The notes: generated by a model not told the origin, from the sequence alone. DNA of 64,000 nucleotides from JAABRU01 sp041390465 (GCA_041390465.1 JAWKPW010000002.1:1-64000); one strand, 5' to 3'; positions 1 to 7,811 are shown, numbered from the stretch's first letter. Made by a program: numbers and translations.

Positions 1-115
1 TTCCCGCTGCGCCGGCAGTCACAGCAGCATCCTGTGCAGCCGGAAGCTGTGCAGGACAAAGGGCATACAGCAGCAGAAGTATGCCCATGAAAATGGCTGT
101 TCTTCCCTTTCCCAT
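1..115 (-). CDS. exported protein, N-terminal fragment (runs off the window)
   Basis: The minus-strand reading from the ATG at 115 gives MGKGRTAIFMGILLLLYALC, a basic N-terminus followed by a hydrophobic core, then an Ala/Gln-rich stretch (PAQLPAAQDAAV) typical of a Sec signal-peptide cleavage region. A strong ribosome binding site (AAGGAGGAGA) precedes the ATG. Only 38 codons lie in the window, so the mature protein is unknown. It is probably a periplasmic or outer-membrane protein. Confidence 0.6.
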   Translation of the reverse strand, partial: MGKGRTAIFMGILLLLYALCPAQLPAAQDAAVTAGAAG

Positions 116-271
116 GTTCTCCTCCTTGTTTAAAATGGCAGGTTTCCGCCTGCCCGGTTCCGAATCTGTCTTTTCTGTTTGCTCCATATTAAATCTCACC
201 GCATGAAAAAACGAATCTGATTTTTCCGACATACCGGTTTTAAGCAAAAGCAACCTATGATTATCCTGAAG

Positions 272-526
272 TCACCGATAAGCTTCTTTGCGATGGGCAA
301 CTGAAAATATCTCAATTTCTTTTTCTGCTTCATCCATTTCCTACAGAATCCGATAATCTCCGACCCGCATTCTGTATCCATCACGTCCCCGGAGTTTTTT
401 GACGCCCTTTGGCAAAGGATTTTCTTTTAATGCAACTAACTGTGTTATAATTTTATCATGCGTTTTGGAATCAAGATGCGCCAACTCTTTCTCGGCAGAA
501 TGTTTCAGAAGAATCGAATAACTCAT
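272..526 (-). pseudogene. RelE/ParE-type toxin with in-frame amber codon
   Basis: From the ATG at 526 the frame reads like a RelE/ParE mRNA interferase: MSYSILLKHSAEKELAHLD at the start, then a Lys/Arg-rich core (KLRGRDGYRMRVGDYRIL). A TAG at codon 62 interrupts it exactly where family members have Tyr (GDYRILYE...). Beyond the TAG the same frame continues EMDEAEKEIEIFSVAHRKEA to a TGA at 272, which is the expected C-terminal strand with the conserved His-Arg. The full reading would be 84 residues, the usual family length. The ATG overlaps the antitoxin stop by 4 bases. A single TAT/TAC to TAG change explains it. The truncated product lacks the C-terminal strand and is probably inactive. Confidence 0.75.
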
Positions 527-738
527 TGATGATCTGCTCTTTCCGCAAGATAAGTCTCCAAAGAACGGGATGGTTCATTACGCCGCTTATCCATAATTGC
601 CGCATCAGCCAAATCTTCATAAAAATCTTTATGCTGCAGAAGTTTGGTGATAAACGCCTGTTTTTCTTTTTTGGAAAGCGCATTAAACGCAGTAAAAAAC
701 ACCTCGGCTGTTGCTTCCGGTGCTGATATGGCTTTCAT
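523..738 (-). CDS. antitoxin of RelE-type toxin-antitoxin pair
   Basis: A 71-residue protein starting MKAISAPEATAEVFFTAFNA at the ATG at 738, chosen because an AAAGGAG box lies just upstream; an earlier in-frame ATG at 789 lacks one. The body is helical and charged and ends ETYLAERADHQ, like small cognate antitoxins of RelE/ParE toxins. Its stop overlaps the downstream toxin start (ATGA), so the two are translationally coupled. The antitoxin frame is intact while the toxin carries a nonsense codon, so it may persist as a free-standing antitoxin. The exact antitoxin family was not recognised. Confidence 0.65.
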   Translation of the reverse strand: MKAISAPEATAEVFFTAFNALSKKEKQAFITKLLQHKDFYEDLADAAIMDKRRNEPSRSLETYLAERADHQ

Positions 739-884
739 TGTGTTTCTCCTTTCAGCTTTTTTATAAAAATGATTCATAATCCCGGTCAATCCCCTATCCC
801 AAATCAGTCAGGAGTTACACAGTTGATGTATTTTTCCGGACTCCGTATGAAACAGACAATATTCATTTTCTGATTTTTGCACAA

Positions 885-930
885 TGACGGGAACTTGCAA
901 AATCTGTCATTCCGGCGTAAGGTGGAATCC
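885..930. repeat. dispersed CCGGAATxC repeat fragment
   Basis: The stretch contains GTCATTCCGGCG followed by GGTGGAATCCCGG, one copy of a short dyad (ATTCCGGC...GCCGGAAT type) that recurs near 1768-1828, 36701-36765, 51699-51757 and 56217-56252. The rest of the 280-base gap (739-1018) holds fragments of another repeat (GGAGTTACACAGTTGA near 811) and no gene that I can see. Confidence 0.5.
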
Positions 931-1018
931 CGGTCAAAGTTCAACTGCGTAACTTCTTTATGCAGGATTCACAGATAAAAAATATCCTGTCTTTCCTGCA
1001 GATTCTGTATCATCCTGT

Positions 1019-1717
1019 TCAAAGGGGATGCTCCAGTGCCTGCAGAATGGGCCGGATTTTCTCCCGAAATTCCGGCGGAACCATCAGAAAGTGCAGGGGC
1101 TGACTGACAATCAGATTTTCCGGTCTGTTTCCCTGTATGCCCTCACAGCAGTTTTCCAGATTTCCGTTTTCCAGCAGATACAGCAGCATATCGGTCAGAT
1201 TTCCGAAATATCCGCCCGCGTCCACATGTTCAATATATTGCAGAAACACCATATTGACTGCTGCGGTGAATTCCGTCATGTCCGCATACCCGGTTTCCCG
1301 GCAGTTCACGGCAGAAATCATGCATCGGCATCCAAAAGGCCGGACAGGGTAAACCATGCATTCATCATTTTCCAGCAGGGGACAGACACCCCATGCCGGA
1401 TCAATTTCCTCTTCCGGAATATCTTCACCCCGCATAAAGAAATCAGCCATCTGATTGGTGGTAAACCCAGGCTGAAAACGCTTTCTTCCGGATGCTGCTT
1501 TTACTGCGTCAATCAGTTCTGTTTTTCCCTCTGTCAAAATATATCCTGCTATTCTGACAGCTTCCAGTCCGGTCAGAGTGACATTGCAGGTGCAGCACGG
1601 ACTGCACCCGCGTTTGCATGCAATATTGTCCGGAACCGCCAGTTTTTCATACACCCGGTAAATATGATCGAGCATGGCCTCTTTCCTGTATGCACCGGGT
1701 GCGAAAGAATTTTTCAC
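1019..1717 (-). CDS. YkgJ-family cysteine-cluster protein
   Basis: A 232-residue protein with the YkgJ signature: an N-terminal cysteine cluster CKRGCSPCCTC (about residues 34-44) and further cysteines in CPLL and PFGCRC (about 110-132). Family members are predicted to bind zinc or an iron-sulfur cluster; no reaction is established. The start is a GTG at 1717 with an AAGGAG box at good distance, giving VKNSFAPGAYRKEAML. It is followed on the same strand by no partner within 500 bases, so it is probably monocistronic. Function is unknown beyond metal chelation. Confidence 0.75.
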   Translation of the reverse strand: MKNSFAPGAYRKEAMLDHIYRVYEKLAVPDNIACKRGCSPCCTCNVTLTGLEAVRIAGYILTEGKTELIDAVKAASGRKRFQPGFTTNQMADFFMRGEDIPEEEIDPAWGVCPLLENDECMVYPVRPFGCRCMISAVNCRETGYADMTEFTAAVNMVFLQYIEHVDAGGYFGNLTDMLLYLLENGNLENCCEGIQGNRPENLIVSQPLHFLMVPPEFREKIRPILQALEHPL

Positions 1718-1767
1718 TTTTTCTCTCCTTTTTTCAGAAAAGCCAATTGCACAAAGCTGTCACACCG

Positions 1768-1828
1768 GCAAAAGCCGGTGTTCGGAAAAACGGAAAACAC
1801 CGGATTCCGGCCTTCGCGGGAATGATGC
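1768..1828. repeat. dispersed palindromic repeat (CCGGATTCCGGCxTTCGCxGGAATGA)
   Basis: ACCGGCAAAAGCCGGTGTTC and, 20 bases on, CACCGGATTCCGGCC plus TTCGCGGGAATGATG form two linked dyads. The same GGATTCCGGCtTxCxCCGGaATGA core recurs at 36701-36765, 51699-51757 and 56217-56252. This copy lies between two minus-strand genes and may fold as a 3' stem-loop. Confidence 0.6.
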
Positions 1829-1849
1829 TGCCAGCCACTTGGAATCACT

Positions 1850-2215
1850 TCAGAAAAGAATTTTTCCTCCGGACTGAGCTTCAGGCACAATAATCCGGGA
1901 TGCCTCGGCCTCCTGTTTTTTCAGTTCCTCAAAAACCAGATGCAGCGCCTCCCGCATGGCTTTGGGATATTCCGCAATGGCATCTTTGAGGTTTCTGGCT
2001 TCCAGGGGGCATTGGATGGGAAAAGCACCCGCAGGCGTCATCATCTGGGTGTATCCCAGAAAAAGCACGTCCCGGGTTTTGTCCTCTTTTCCGTCCGGTT
2101 TGACCGGAACCAGCCGTTTGATGGTGGCCATATTCATATCCGAATATTCTTCCTCACGGTAAAGACTGTCTGTTTTCACTGTAAAATCAATTGAATCAAA
2201 TTCACTGTCGTTCAT
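1850..2215 (-). CDS. conserved hypothetical cytoplasmic protein
   Basis: A 121-residue protein with no signal peptide or membrane segment, starting at an ATG preceded by an AAAGGAG box (AAAGGAGATAAGAAAT). The middle (GYTQMMTPAGAFPIQCPLEA) and an acidic helical C-terminus (ALHLVFEELKKQEAEAS) look structured, and composition is ordinary for the genome. I recognise no family. It reads in the same direction as the YkgJ gene 130 bases downstream, with the dispersed repeat between them. Confidence 0.6.
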   Translation of the reverse strand: MNDSEFDSIDFTVKTDSLYREEEYSDMNMATIKRLVPVKPDGKEDKTRDVLFLGYTQMMTPAGAFPIQCPLEARNLKDAIAEYPKAMREALHLVFEELKKQEAEASRIIVPEAQSGGKILF

Positions 2216-2517
2216 ATTTCTTATCTCCTTTGAGAAACAGCAAAGCCCGGAACTTCCCGAACTTCCGCTTTTTTCTTTCTTCCGGCAAAGCCGGAAGCCA
2301 TTGTTTTGATCTGTCTGCCCACTCAGCTCAGTGGCAGAGTGAGATCAGTTTTTTTGCAAAACTGCCTGATACGGTTCGATGAATTCCTGATATTTCACAA
2401 TATGATTTATTTTTCAACAGAAGACTTGCAAAAAACAGGAAAACAGTTTTATACATCTGATGCAGATGCGCCGACTCTCTTGATTCATTGAACAGACTTT
2501 CACACAGCCGGGAGAAC
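2216..2517. other. divergent intergenic region with small hairpin
   Basis: This 300-base gap separates the minus-strand hypothetical gene from the plus-strand DUF3786 gene and should hold both promoters. CTTCCGGCAAAGCCGGAAG (2279-2297) is a perfect 8-bp stem with a short loop in the 5' leader of the hypothetical gene. Near 2320, CACTCAGCTCAGTGGCAGAGTG is a second weak dyad. No coding sequence is evident. Confidence 0.4.
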
Positions 2518-3165
2518 ATGACCATGACACAACCCAATGAGGTGTTTGAGAAAAACTGCCGTTTTTACCTGGATCGGATTGCAGAAATCCATCTGGGCCA
2601 AAAAGCCGGAATTCTTGGGGCAGAAGCAGACGGAAATGGCCTGCGCATACCTTTTTTCGGTGATGAATACCGTATCTCATCTGAGGGGATCTTCAAGCCT
2701 GCCGGAAAACGGGCAGGCTATTCCCAATGCATTATCCTGTTCAAGCATATTCTTCTGTGTCCGGATGAAATTCCGGAACAGGGGGACTGGACCGCGTACA
2801 GGGAGTTTCCGGATGCAGGGCCTCTGACCGTCTTTTTTGCAAAAGATGTGGAACTTTCTCTTGCCCGGGATTTTTCCGGCAGGAAAGATGATCTGGAGAA
2901 AGCCTGTGCCGCACTTGGCGGAATTCCGCATGAGGAAAACATTTCCTGTGATCTTGCCATGCAGTTTCAGGCTTTGCCCCGGATACCGGTTCTTCTGATT
3001 TTTCATGACGGGGATGAAGAGTTTCCTGCACACTGCTCCATGCTTTTCCGCAAAAGTATCGGCATCTGGCTGGATATGGAATCCGTGGCGGTTTTGGGGA
3101 AAGTGCTGACAGACAGTCTGAAACAGCAGATCGGAAGCGGGGAGGACGTTCCGAAGGGAAAGTGA
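2518..3165 (+). CDS. DUF3786 domain protein
   Basis: A 215-residue soluble protein (from the ATG at 2518, MTMTQPNEVFEKNCRFYLDR) matching the DUF3786 pattern in sulfate reducers: an N-terminal helix, a segment with FFGDEYRIS, an IILFKHILLC helix, and a C-terminal LLIFHDGDEEFPAHCSMLF block. The family is common in Desulfobacterota and acetogens; members are sometimes near corrinoid proteins, but its activity is not established. A longer reading from 2488 exists without a better ribosome binding site. It stands alone between two intergenic repeat regions. Confidence 0.7.
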   Translation: MTMTQPNEVFEKNCRFYLDRIAEIHLGQKAGILGAEADGNGLRIPFFGDEYRISSEGIFKPAGKRAGYSQCIILFKHILLCPDEIPEQGDWTAYREFPDAGPLTVFFAKDVELSLARDFSGRKDDLEKACAALGGIPHEENISCDLAMQFQALPRIPVLLIFHDGDEEFPAHCSMLFRKSIGIWLDMESVAVLGKVLTDSLKQQIGSGEDVPKGK

Positions 3166-3250
3166 GGCAGAATTCCGGCACTGCCGGCCATACTGCAATT
3201 TGCACATTGCGCCCAGATTGAGAAAACAGCAGTATGTTGTCACAATAAAA

Positions 3251-3306
3251 CTGACGGATGCCGTTTTTTGTGATCTTTGTGTCCCCCTGCGGTTAAAATC
3301 CGTCAG
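3251..3306. repeat. short inverted-repeat element with TTTTTTGTGATCTTTGTG core
   Basis: CTGACGGAT (3251-3259) and ATCCGTCAG (3298-3306) are perfect 9-bp inverted ends. The interior TTTTTTGTGATCTTTGTGTC...GCGGTTAAAA recurs in reverse or direct form near 51988-52033, 54130-54176 and 63875-63905, so this is one member of a dispersed family. Confidence 0.55.
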
Positions 3307-3501
3307 AAGAAACCTGACAAAGCAGCAGGGGGAACTTTTGACAGGAAAAAACAGCGGGAGTCCCTGTGCCTGTCAAGAACCTGCACAGGTGAACTCTGAC
3401 ATTCTGATTTTTATGGAAATCAATCAACTGTCAGGCAAAACTGCATAATTTAAGCGATCAAATCAGCAGATTGGATTCTTTCCTCTGAAAAATTTCCCCC
3501 T

Positions 3502-3614
3502 CAGGAGTTACGCAGTTGAATCTTAACCTCTTGATTTTTATAAAAAAAATGTTGCGCTGCACAAACCGGCTCTTTAAAAATCAGATAGTTGAAAAATCAA
3601 CTGTGCAACTCCTG
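3502..3614. repeat. 113-bp inverted-repeat element (CAGGAGTTxCxCAGTTGA ends)
   Basis: CAGGAGTTACGCAGTTGA (3502-3519) is matched in reverse complement by TCAACTGTGCAACTCCTG (3597-3614), 16 of 18 positions. The interior has TTGATTTTTAT, TTGCGCTGCACAAA and AAAATCAGATAGTTGAAA, all found again in a second copy at 47811-47919. It sits between the convergent DUF3786 and folE2 genes; nothing else was seen between 3166 and 3638 apart from the 3251-3306 element. Confidence 0.65.
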
Positions 3615-3638
3615 CATCTGCTTCTGACCCAAGGCGGA

Positions 3639-4466
3639 TCAGATTTTCCGCTGCGGACGGTGCAGCCGCTTCCTGTCGCCGCTGGTAATCATGGCATAGG
3701 CGCTGTGATTGTGAATGGATTCAAAATTTTCGGCACTGACGGAAAACCAGGTGATATTGTCATCTTTGTTCAGGCGTTCCGCAATGTCGCGGACAATGTC
3801 TTCCACAAACTTTGGATTTTTGTAGCCTTTTTCCGTGACACATTTTTCATCCACCCGTTTCAGCACGGAAAACACATCACAGGAAGCGCAGGATTCCACC
3901 AGTTCAATCATGTCCTCAATCCAGATGAATTTCTTGAAACGGGTGCTGAGATTCACCTCGCCCCTCTGGTTGTGCGCGCCCATTTCACTGATCTCCTTGG
4001 AACAGGGACATACAGATGAAACCGGAACAATAACCCGCAGGACCAGATCCGTGTTCCCTTCGGGATCACTGGAGCCGACAAGACTGCAGGTATAGTCCAT
4101 CAGACCCGGCGAGTCGCTGACCGGGGCTTTTTTTTCAATAAAATAGGGAAAGGTGATTTCCACATGAGCGGAAGCTGCTTCCAGGTGGGCTTTCATCTCA
4201 TCAAGGATCTGGGCAAATTTTTCCAAAGAGATTTCCGGACGGAACAGATGCAGCATTTCCACAAAACGGCTCATATGCGTGCCTTTGTATTTGCCGGGCA
4301 GATCAACATACATGTTGATGGAGGCCACCGTATGCTGAAATCCGTTTTTGCGGTCCAGCACAGTGACAGGATATCGGAGGTTCTTTATTCCCACCTTGTC
4401 AATGGGAATATTGCGGGGATCCCGCTGATTCTGAATATCTATCATGGCAAAGGATAATGCTTTCAC
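3639..4466 (-). CDS. folE2: GTP cyclohydrolase FolE2 (type IB)
   Basis: A 275-residue protein that clearly belongs to the GCYH-IB/FolE2 family: MxDIQNQxDxRNIPIDKVGI at the start, the GTHMSRFVEML motif, and the active-site region SSVCPCSKEIS with the conserved cysteine, then GAHNQRGEV. The enzyme makes 7,8-dihydroneopterin triphosphate from GTP, the first step of folate and queuosine synthesis, and the IB form can use metals other than zinc. Length matches the family. It is the last gene of the greA-rpoZ-PP-loop-folE2 minus-strand run, 9 bases after the PP-loop gene. Confidence 0.93.
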   Translation of the reverse strand: MKALSFAMIDIQNQRDPRNIPIDKVGIKNLRYPVTVLDRKNGFQHTVASINMYVDLPGKYKGTHMSRFVEMLHLFRPEISLEKFAQILDEMKAHLEAASAHVEITFPYFIEKKAPVSDSPGLMDYTCSLVGSSDPEGNTDLVLRVIVPVSSVCPCSKEISEMGAHNQRGEVNLSTRFKKFIWIEDMIELVESCASCDVFSVLKRVDEKCVTEKGYKNPKFVEDIVRDIAERLNKDDNITWFSVSAENFESIHNHSAYAMITSGDRKRLHRPQRKI

Positions 4467-4475
4467 ACACGGGTG

Positions 4476-5291
4476 TCATTTCAGCAGATAATCCGGCCTG
4501 ACATGACTGAGGGATCGGAAGATATTCCCCCTGATTTTGCGGTTCGTCCGGTAGAGCTGCTGCAAAAGTTCTTTGATTTCATTCCGTTTTGAAGTTCCGG
4601 CACTGGGGCATGGATTTTCAAATTCCGGAAAATTTCGGGCCGCTGCAAAACGCCGGATGAGATCTTCATCAGCAAAGGCCAGCGGACGGATCACTGTGAA
4701 TTTTCCCCTGAAAAAGGGCTGTGCCGGAAGCATGGTGCTGATTTCCCCTGCATAGCACATGTTCAGAAACAGCGTTTCGATAATATCGTCCTGATTATGT
4801 CCCAGCGCCAGTTTCCGGCATCCCAGTTCATCCGCAATTTCAAAAAGCCGTTTCCTGCGAAGCCGGGAACAGAGAAAACAGGGATTTTCCCGGTTATGGG
4901 AACTGTGGCTCACAATGCCATAATCCGAGATTTCTGTCCGCAGTCTGTATCCCATTTCTTCGCAGTGCTGTGCCAGTTGAGAGGCGAAACCCTTTTCAAA
5001 TCCCGGATCGATATAGATGGGGAAAAGTTCATACCGGATGGGAATGCGTGCCAGACGTTCATTCAGAAACCACATCAGGGTCATGCTGTCCTTTCCTCCG
5101 GAAAGTCCCACCGCGATGCGGTCTCCGTCCGCTGTCATTTCATACCGATGCAGAGCCTGTCCAATGGCCCTGTTCAGAGTTTTGTACAGCCTCCCGAAAC
5201 CCTCTGCAGGCTTCCTGTCCAACTTTTCTCCGTTACTGTATTCCTGTCCGGCAATTTTGCTTTCAGAAATATCTGCCAATTGCTCAGGCAT
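4476..5291 (-). CDS. TtcA-like PP-loop tRNA-modifying ATPase
   Basis: Residues about 50-65 carry the PP-loop SGGKDS (GLSGGKDSMTLMWFL), followed by PCFLCSRLRRKRLFEIA and LALGHNQDDIIETLFLN, the layout of the TtcA/TtuA group that thiolates tRNA using ATP and an iron-sulfur cluster. The C-terminal half ends with a CP motif (FENPCPSAGTSKRNEI) close to the TtcA position. The true start is taken as the ATG at 5291 (MPEQLADIS), since CAGGAGATGG precedes it and it overlaps the rpoZ end by 8 bases. Substrate (2-thiocytidine or other) cannot be decided from sequence alone. Confidence 0.8.
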   Translation of the reverse strand: MPEQLADISESKIAGQEYSNGEKLDRKPAEGFGRLYKTLNRAIGQALHRYEMTADGDRIAVGLSGGKDSMTLMWFLNERLARIPIRYELFPIYIDPGFEKGFASQLAQHCEEMGYRLRTEISDYGIVSHSSHNRENPCFLCSRLRRKRLFEIADELGCRKLALGHNQDDIIETLFLNMCYAGEISTMLPAQPFFRGKFTVIRPLAFADEDLIRRFAAARNFPEFENPCPSAGTSKRNEIKELLQQLYRTNRKIRGNIFRSLSHVRPDYLLK

Positions 5292-5490
5292 CCATCTCCT
5301 GCGTTTTGTCAAGATAAACCTTGCCTGCTGCAATTTCCCGGAGAGAAATCACAATGTCCTCGTTCTTGGGAGAGCTGACCAGATACTCTGACCCCTCCCG
5401 GAGCTGCCGAACCCGTTTTGCCACCATCTGCACCAGCACAAAGCGGTTCGGAACCCGGTTCAGACAGTCTTCCAATGTAATTCGCGCCAT
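5284..5490 (-). CDS. rpoZ: RNA polymerase omega subunit
   Basis: A 68-residue protein, MARITLEDCLNRVPNRFVLV followed by MVAKRVRQL and NEDIVISLREIAAGK, the standard RpoZ pattern of an N-terminal helix, a central basic helix and a conserved E-I-x-x-G-K. Omega aids assembly and folding of the beta' subunit. It is translationally coupled to the downstream PP-loop gene (8-base overlap) and follows greA on the same strand, so transcription proteins and tRNA/pterin enzymes may share a message. Confidence 0.93.
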   Translation of the reverse strand: MARITLEDCLNRVPNRFVLVQMVAKRVRQLREGSEYLVSSPKNEDIVISLREIAAGKVYLDKTQEMDA

Positions 5491-5564
5491 AGTTTTTTTC
5501 CAGTTATCAGTTGTCAGTTACCAGTTAGGCATTGCCGGTCTGCTGTCTCTGCCAATCCCTGCTC

Positions 5565-6032
5565 TCAAAGAATTTCCACCAGTTCATAGGTACGTTTCCC
5601 GCCCGGTGCATTCAGAGCAATCTCCGCTCCCGGCATTTTGCTGACAATGGCCTTTCCCAGGGGGGAGGAAACAGAAATGCGGCCGTTTTCTATATTGGAT
5701 TCATCCGGCCCCACAAGCTGGTATTTCACCTGTTCACCGGTGTCAATGTTTTGCAGCAGCACCGTGCATCCAAATACAGCCCGATCCTTGCTCAGTTTGT
5801 CCGGATCAATGATATCCGCATTGCTCAGTTTGTATTCCAGTTCGCTGATGCGTCCCTCCAGAAAAGCCTGCCGGTCTTTTGCCGCCTCAAATTCCGCATT
5901 CTCGGACAGATCGCCGTGCGCACGGGCTTCTTCGATGGCCCTGATATTCTGAGGCCGTTCCACACTCTTTAACAGTTCCAGTTCTTTTTTCAGGCCTTCA
6001 TATCCGGCCCGGGTTATGGGTACTCGTTCCAA
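5565..6032 (-). CDS. greA: transcription elongation factor GreA
   Basis: A 155-residue GreA of normal length. The N-terminal coiled coil has the tip motif ARAHGDLSENAEFEAAK with the two acidic residues that reach the polymerase active site, and the C-terminal FKBP-like domain contains SSPLGKAIVSKMPGAEI. GreA stimulates transcript cleavage in backtracked RNA polymerase. It is followed 74 bases later by rpoZ. A perfect palindrome lies directly upstream (6055-6081). Confidence 0.95.
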   Translation of the reverse strand: MERVPITRAGYEGLKKELELLKSVERPQNIRAIEEARAHGDLSENAEFEAAKDRQAFLEGRISELEYKLSNADIIDPDKLSKDRAVFGCTVLLQNIDTGEQVKYQLVGPDESNIENGRISVSSPLGKAIVSKMPGAEIALNAPGGKRTYELVEIL

Positions 6033-6054
6033 CGCTTAACTCCTGTTCATGCGG

Positions 6055-6081
6055 AAATGACTGTCAGTCTGACAGTCATTT
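6055..6081. promoter_or_regulatory. 27-base perfect palindrome upstream of greA
   Basis: AAATGACTGTCAG-T-CTGACAGTCATTT has 13-bp perfect arms around a single base, ending 23 bases before the greA start codon. The position fits an operator or a 5'-leader hairpin that could occlude the ribosome binding site. It is not followed by a T run on either strand, which argues against a simple terminator. No other copy was seen in the window. Confidence 0.45.
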
Positions 6082-6226
6082 CTGAAAATATGCTGAATTT
6101 TGAAAAACAAAAAAATGATGATCTGTCCTCACCGTGAAGTGCATCAGATTATGAGAACGCAGACGGAGTGCAAAAAGCAGTTTCCGCACTCCGGATTTTC
6201 TGTTTTTTATAAAAAAATTTTTACAG

Positions 6227-6347
6227 ATGCGAATTAAGAGTCAAAAATGTCATACTGAGCAAAAACAGTCTGTCATAAAACCGGTGCAGATTTGACAACT
6301 TTCTGAAAGTTGCCAAATCTTGTATGAAGCTGACTCTTCGTTCGCAT
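6227..6347. repeat. nested inverted-repeat element at the 3' end of asd
   Basis: Outer arms ATGCGAATTAAGAGTCA (6227-6243) and TGACTCTTCGTTCGCAT (6331-6347) differ only in the two central bases. Inside is AGATTTGACAACTTT-ctg-AAAGTTGCCAAATCT (6288-6320). The element ends at the asd stop codon (6347-6349). The inner palindrome recurs at 10320-10352 and 12639-12672, again just after minus-strand genes. It could act as a transcription terminator or mRNA-stabilising stem; it could also be a small mobile element. Confidence 0.65.
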
Positions 6348-7369
6348 TACAGATATTCTTTTGCCAGAATTTCCGCTATCTGCACCGCATTGGTGGCTGC
6401 GCCCTTGCGGATATTGTCGGCGGCAATCCACATGTCAATGCCGTTTTTCACAGAAACATCCTGCCGGATGCGGCCAACCAAAGTCAAATCCTGACCTGCC
6501 GCGTCAATGGGAAGCGGATAGACATTGTTTGCGGGATCATCCACCACTTTCACGCCCGGTGCGTTCCGGAGAAGTTCACGGACTTCCTCAGCGGAAATAT
6601 GCTGCACGGTTTCCACATTCACGGATTCGGAATGCCCGAAAAACACCGGGACACGCACCGCGGTGGCCGTGACGCCAATGCTGCTGTCCTCCAGAATTTT
6701 GCGGGTTTCATTGACCATTTTCATCTCTTCTTTGGTATAACCGTTTTCCATGAATTTGTCTATATGCGGCAGACAGTTGAACGCGATCCTGTGCGGATAC
6801 ACCTTTTTTTCCCAGTTGAGAAAATTGATCATGGCACGGGTCTGATCAAAGAGTTCATGAATGGCCTTTTTCCCGGTTCCGGACACAGCCTGATAGGTGG
6901 AAACCACCACACGCCGGATACCGCATTTTTTGTGGATGGGACTCAGAGCCACCACCATCTGAATGGTGGAGCAGTTGGGATTGGCAATAATTCCCTTTTT
7001 GCGGTAACCGGCAATGGCATGGGGATTGACTTCGGGAACCACCAGCGGCACATCCGGGTCCATGCGCCACTGGCTGGAATTGTCCACCACCACACATCCG
7101 TCTTTGGCAGCAATGGGGGCAAATTTTTCACTGGTTCCGCCACCCGCGGAGAAAATGGCAATATCCACGCCCTTGAAGGAATTTTCTGTAAGTTCCTCCA
7201 CTTCAATCATATCCCCCCTGAAGCGAAGCTGACGGCCCGCGGATCGTGCGGATGCCAGAAATTTTACGGACTTCAAAGGGAAATTCCGCTCTTCCAGACA
7301 CGCGATCATCTGGTTGCCGACCGCGCCTGTCGCACCGGCCACGGCCACATTCATTTTTTTTTCAGACAT
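6347..7369 (-). CDS. asd: aspartate-semialdehyde dehydrogenase
   Basis: A 340-residue enzyme with the Rossmann start VAVAGATGAVGNQMIACLEE, the catalytic cysteine in ANPNCSTIQMVVAL (about residue 130), the SGTGKKA turn, and the substrate-binding HxExxN-type C-terminal region (VPVFFGHSESVNVET). It converts aspartyl phosphate to the semialdehyde for lysine, diaminopimelate, threonine and methionine. A GGGAGAG box precedes the ATG. Length and motifs are typical; it appears to be transcribed alone. Confidence 0.95.
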   Translation of the reverse strand: MSEKKMNVAVAGATGAVGNQMIACLEERNFPLKSVKFLASARSAGRQLRFRGDMIEVEELTENSFKGVDIAIFSAGGGTSEKFAPIAAKDGCVVVDNSSQWRMDPDVPLVVPEVNPHAIAGYRKKGIIANPNCSTIQMVVALSPIHKKCGIRRVVVSTYQAVSGTGKKAIHELFDQTRAMINFLNWEKKVYPHRIAFNCLPHIDKFMENGYTKEEMKMVNETRKILEDSSIGVTATAVRVPVFFGHSESVNVETVQHISAEEVRELLRNAPGVKVVDDPANNVYPLPIDAAGQDLTLVGRIRQDVSVKNGIDMWIAADNIRKGAATNAVQIAEILAKEYL

Positions 7370-7493
7370 AGTGCTCTCCCCATGATTATACCTTTTTCAA
7401 CAGGTTATATAATAAGACAGCGGCTGCGGGGCCGCGTTCTTCCCAAAAGATAAAAAACACGAAAAAAGATTTTCGTGTTTTTCAGCATCAGCA

Positions 7494-7725
7494 CAATAAC
7501 ACAGATTTTGCGGAAAGTAAAACCCGCATCTGTCAAATTTTCCTGCTGCCTTGTCAGCCCTGAATCTGTGCGTTGCAAAAACCGGATTTTTTGCAAAAAT
7601 CCGGTTTTTCTGTGAAGGTGAAATTTCAAAACCAAACTTGACAAAGCAGTAGCAGGGTGTGCAAAATCGCTTCATCTGCGGGACGGATCGGATTTCTGAC
7701 AGCGATTTTGCACACCCTGCTGGGC
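7494..7725. repeat. long direct repeat, copy 1 (232 bp)
   Basis: From CAATAACACAGATTTTGC to CACACCCTGCTGGGC this block is repeated in the same orientation at 9056-9330 with a few substitutions and a ~50-base insertion in the second copy. It contains the CCGGATTTTT palindrome (7577-7609) and a hairpin whose arms AGCAGGGTGTGCAAAATCGC (7651-7670) and its perfect complement (7702-7721) enclose 31 bases. Between the copies lie the attC-like site and the cassette-like gene. The rest of 7370-7493 shows no gene. Confidence 0.7.
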
Positions 7726-7808
7726 CTAACGTAGAACTAAACGGTTTAAAGGGTGTAGAGAGGGAAGCAAGCGGAACCCTTTGAGTCCGCTTGAGCGCCG
7801 GGTTATGT
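7724..7808 (-). repeat. attC-like integron recombination site
   Basis: Read on the minus strand: ATAACC (R'' side), CAAGCGGACTCAAAGGGT, a loop containing TCCGCTTG, then ACCCTTTAAACCGTTTAG and finally GTTAGGC, a perfect GTTRRRY core at 7730-7724. The two inner arms pair along about 18 positions with the bulges typical of attC. The site begins 4 bases after the stop of the upstream minus-strand gene, exactly where a gene cassette carries its attC. The R'' core (ACATAAC) departs from RYYYAAC. A related site is at 32352-32446. No integrase gene is in the window. Confidence 0.6.
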
Positions 7809-7811
7809 TTT

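Noticed and set aside
272..526. Pyrrolysine or other recoding at the toxin TAG.
   Set aside because: TAG falls at an ordinary conserved Tyr position, and no pyl genes are seen; a nonsense mutation is simpler.
6227..6347. A riboswitch at the asd locus.
   Set aside because: The structured element is at the 3' end of asd rather than in its leader, and shows no lysine-riboswitch features.
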